From Bradyrhizobium embrapense (GTDB taxonomy: Bacteria > Pseudomonadota > Alphaproteobacteria > Rhizobiales > Xanthobacteraceae), in NCBI RefSeq assembly GCF_001189235.2, contig NZ_LFIP02000015.1, forward strand, positions 30,144-94,143: DNA of 64,000 nt, written 5' to 3'. Shown here piece after piece: positions 62,527 to 64,000 of this stretch. The notes under the pieces are model-generated. The model was not told where the DNA came from. It did no database searches and was given only the letters and a program-made list of their open reading frames with translations. The position numbers were made by a program, and so were the translations under genes. Position 1 is the first letter of the stretch. Every line of letters begins with the position of its first letter.

Positions 62527-63489
62527 TCAGCCCAGCTTGCGGCCGATGTCCAGGAACTTCTGGCGCCGCTGTTTGCGAATCGCGTCCGGATCAAGATTTC
62601 GTAGGTCGTTGAACGCCTGGGCGATGGCGTCGCCCGTGGTCGCGATCATCGCGGCGGGGTCGCGATGGGCGCCGCCGGAGGGTTCTTTCAGGATCTGGTC
62701 GATGACGCCGAAGCGCAGCATGTCCTGGGCGGTGATCTTCATGCTGTTGGCGGCTTCCTGCGCCTTGGTGCCGTCGCGCCACAGGATCGAGGACGCCGCC
62801 TCCGGCGAGATCACGCTGTAGATCGCGTGCTCCATCATCAGCACGCGGTTGGCCGTGGTGATGGCGATTGCGCCGCCCGACATGCCTTCGCCGGTGACGA
62901 TCGCGACATTGGGCACGCCGAGCGACAGGCAGGCGTCGATCGAGCGCGCGATCGCCTCGGCCTGGCCGCGCTCCTCGGCGCCGATGCCGGGATAGGCGCC
63001 GGCGGAATCGACGATCGACAGCACCGGGATGCCGAAGCGGTCGGCCATCTCCATCAGGCGCACCGCCTTGCGGTAGCCCTCGGGACGCGCCATGCCGAAA
63101 TTGTGCTTGATGCGGCTGTCGGTGGTGGCCCCCTTCTCCTGGCCGACCACGCAGATGCTCTCGCCGCGGAAACGGCCGAAGCCGCCGATCAGGGCCTCGT
63201 CGTCGGCGAATTTGCGGTCGCCGGCCATCGGGGTGAATTCGGTGATCAGGCCGCCGATGAAATCGGTGAAGTGCGGCCGCTGCGGATGCCGCGCCACCAG
63301 CGTCTTCTGCCACGGCGTCAGGTTGGCATAGAGGTCGGTCAGCGCCTGCGCCGCCTTGTCCTCGATCCGCGCGACTTCGTCGCCGATGTCGCTGCCGCTC
63401 GCGGCAAGCGCACGCAACTCGTCGATCTTGGATTCAAGCTCGGCGACGGGTTTTTCGAAGTCGAGATAGCTGCGCATCGGGTCGGGCAT
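62527..63489 (-). CDS. accA: Acetyl-CoA carboxylase carboxyltransferase subunit alpha
   Basis: A 320-residue subunit of the biotin-dependent enzyme that makes malonyl-CoA for fatty acid synthesis; it works with AccD, AccB and AccC encoded elsewhere. Marks are YLDFEKPVAELESKIDELR, then FGRFRGESICVVGQEKGATT, NFGMARPEGYRKAVRLME and SIVDSAGAYPGIGAEERGQ. GEGMSGGAIAI forms the oxyanion region. ATG 63489 (MPDPMRSYLDFEK) was chosen; MRSY at 63477 is a possible alternative. The frame is open 76 codons upstream but with no similarity. Confidence 0.95.
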   Translation of the reverse strand: MPDPMRSYLDFEKPVAELESKIDELRALAASGSDIGDEVARIEDKAAQALTDLYANLTPWQKTLVARHPQRPHFTDFIGGLITEFTPMAGDRKFADDEALIGGFGRFRGESICVVGQEKGATTDSRIKHNFGMARPEGYRKAVRLMEMADRFGIPVLSIVDSAGAYPGIGAEERGQAEAIARSIDACLSLGVPNVAIVTGEGMSGGAIAITTANRVLMMEHAIYSVISPEAASSILWRDGTKAQEAANSMKITAQDMLRFGVIDQILKEPSGGAHRDPAAMIATTGDAIAQAFNDLRNLDPDAIRKQRRQKFLDIGRKLG

Positions 63490-63662
63490 CAACTCAATAT
63501 AGGGAGGAACAATGCGAGGGGCGAAGCGGATTCGGCGGTGAAAGGAGAAGCGTTGTAACTTCAATTGGTTAACGCGCGTTCGGGCGGAATGCACGCTTCG
63601 GGATCGCAAGGCAGGCCACGCTCTTTCTGCGGAGACGAAGCGGAAGTCAAGGCGGATTGCTC

Positions 63663-63695
63663 GTAGCCCGGATGGAGCGAAGCGCAATCCGGGAA
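63663..63695. repeat. Repeat family A, copy 5, left half only
   Basis: GTAGCCCGGATGGAGCGAAG followed by CGCAATCCGGGAA, then the sequence changes and the insertion sequence begins about eight bases on. The facing right half is not in the window. Confidence 0.8.
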
Positions 63696-63702
63696 GCTGT
63701 AT

Positions 63703-64000
63703 TGGAGTGCACCCCAAAAGTGAGACACGGGAAATTAGGGACAGTTCTCTAACGGAGAACCTATGCCCAACAAATCACCCCGTGTTTTCAGCCGAGAGTT
63801 CAAGCTTGAGGCGGTTCGCCGCATTCTGGCGGGCGAGCGGATAAGGGCGCTTTCAGACGAGCTGAAGGTGCTGCGCAAGGATCTCTACGCCTGGCGCGAT
63901 CTATTTCGGGCAGGCGGGGCGGCAGCGCTGCGGCCGATCGGCCGCCCGCGCAAAAGCGATGCCGTTGTGCCGAGCCTAAAGGAGCGGGCACGCGCCATTG
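63703..64000 (+). mobile_element. Left end of an insertion sequence, cut by the window edge
   Basis: TGGAGTGCACCCCAAAAGTG at 63703 looks like an IS terminal inverted repeat of the type seen in IS3-related elements (begins TG, has the CCCCAAAAGT block). It is followed 60 bases later by a transposase-type open frame. The right end lies outside the window. Confidence 0.65.
63763..64000 (+). CDS. Helix-turn-helix transposase ORF, N-terminal part
   Basis: 79 residues visible, running off the window. MPNKSPRVFSREFKLEAVRR and LSDELKVLRKDLYAWRDLF form a homeodomain-like helix-turn-helix as in the first open reading frame of IS3-family and related elements. It would bind the terminal repeats of the element. 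A GGAGAACC ribosome binding site precedes ATG 63763. The catalytic DDE part, if any, lies outside. IS family is inferred from the pattern only. Confidence 0.75.
   Translation, partial: MPNKSPRVFSREFKLEAVRRILAGERIRALSDELKVLRKDLYAWRDLFRAGGAAALRPIGRPRKSDAVVPSLKERARAI

Noticed and set aside
62298..62594. Upstream extension of the L,D-transpeptidase
   Set aside because: No ribosome binding site at the upstream codons, and the lipoprotein signal would be internal.

Overview
The window is a 64 kb stretch of a GC-rich alphaproteobacterial chromosome. Gene content, gene order and the types of intergenic repeat point to the Nitrobacteraceae, most likely Bradyrhizobium or a close relative. Examples are the blocks ubiG-lysC-ptsP-prfA-prmC-DUF4167, comF-grxC-nitrilase-DUF1178 and mutT...argJ-ppiC-secA, the phaR/phaA/phaB set, and many short palindromic repeats between genes. 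I saw no rRNA, tRNA or CRISPR array. The assignment is from recognition, not from a database search.

Layout. 1-7.3 kb: end of a DMT transporter, rhodanese sulfurtransferase, ispG (isoprenoid precursor synthesis), a TauD-type dioxygenase next to a Rieske oxygenase, a CPA1 Na+/H+ antiporter and an NTF2-like protein. 7.5-18.6 kb: GFA-fold protein, lipoprotein, exported caspase-like protein, DUF1345 protein, ispA, mtgA, rpmF, small hypothetical proteins, a GGDEF/EAL protein with a degenerate GGDEF half, a LysR regulator and maiA. 18.8-22 kb: polyhydroxybutyrate genes phaR (regulator), phaA (thiolase) and phaB (reductase); the synthase phaC is not here. 22-25.9 kb: exporter, DUF985 cupin, gloB, a methyltransferase and the DUF4167 protein. 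26.4-34 kb: translation termination (prmC, prfA), nitrogen PTS (ptsP), lysC, a PH-domain membrane protein and ubiG. 34.2-39 kb: two convergent DMT transporters, then the comF block. 39.6-47.2 kb: mutT, a TadG-like von Willebrand A protein, argJ, a parvulin isomerase and secA. 47.3-50.5 kb: a VOC protein and an 810-residue membrane protein with a spermidine-synthase-like domain.

50.5-59.9 kb is the most coherent accessory unit. A MarR regulator is divergent from two tandem AmiC-like binding-fold proteins that lack evident signal peptides. These are followed by an amidase with Lys96/Ser171/Ser195 in the register of Rhodococcus enantioselective amidases, and then a complete branched-chain/amide-type ABC importer (permease, Tat-exported binding protein, permease, two ATPases). 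I read it as an amide sensing, uptake and hydrolysis system. 60-63.5 kb: small Cys-rich exported protein, NTF2-like protein, lipoprotein L,D-transpeptidase and accA. The right edge enters an insertion sequence that sits in or beside one of the palindromic repeats.

Eight repeat families are marked A to H. They mostly lie between genes, often at gene ends, and explain many of the longer non-coding gaps.
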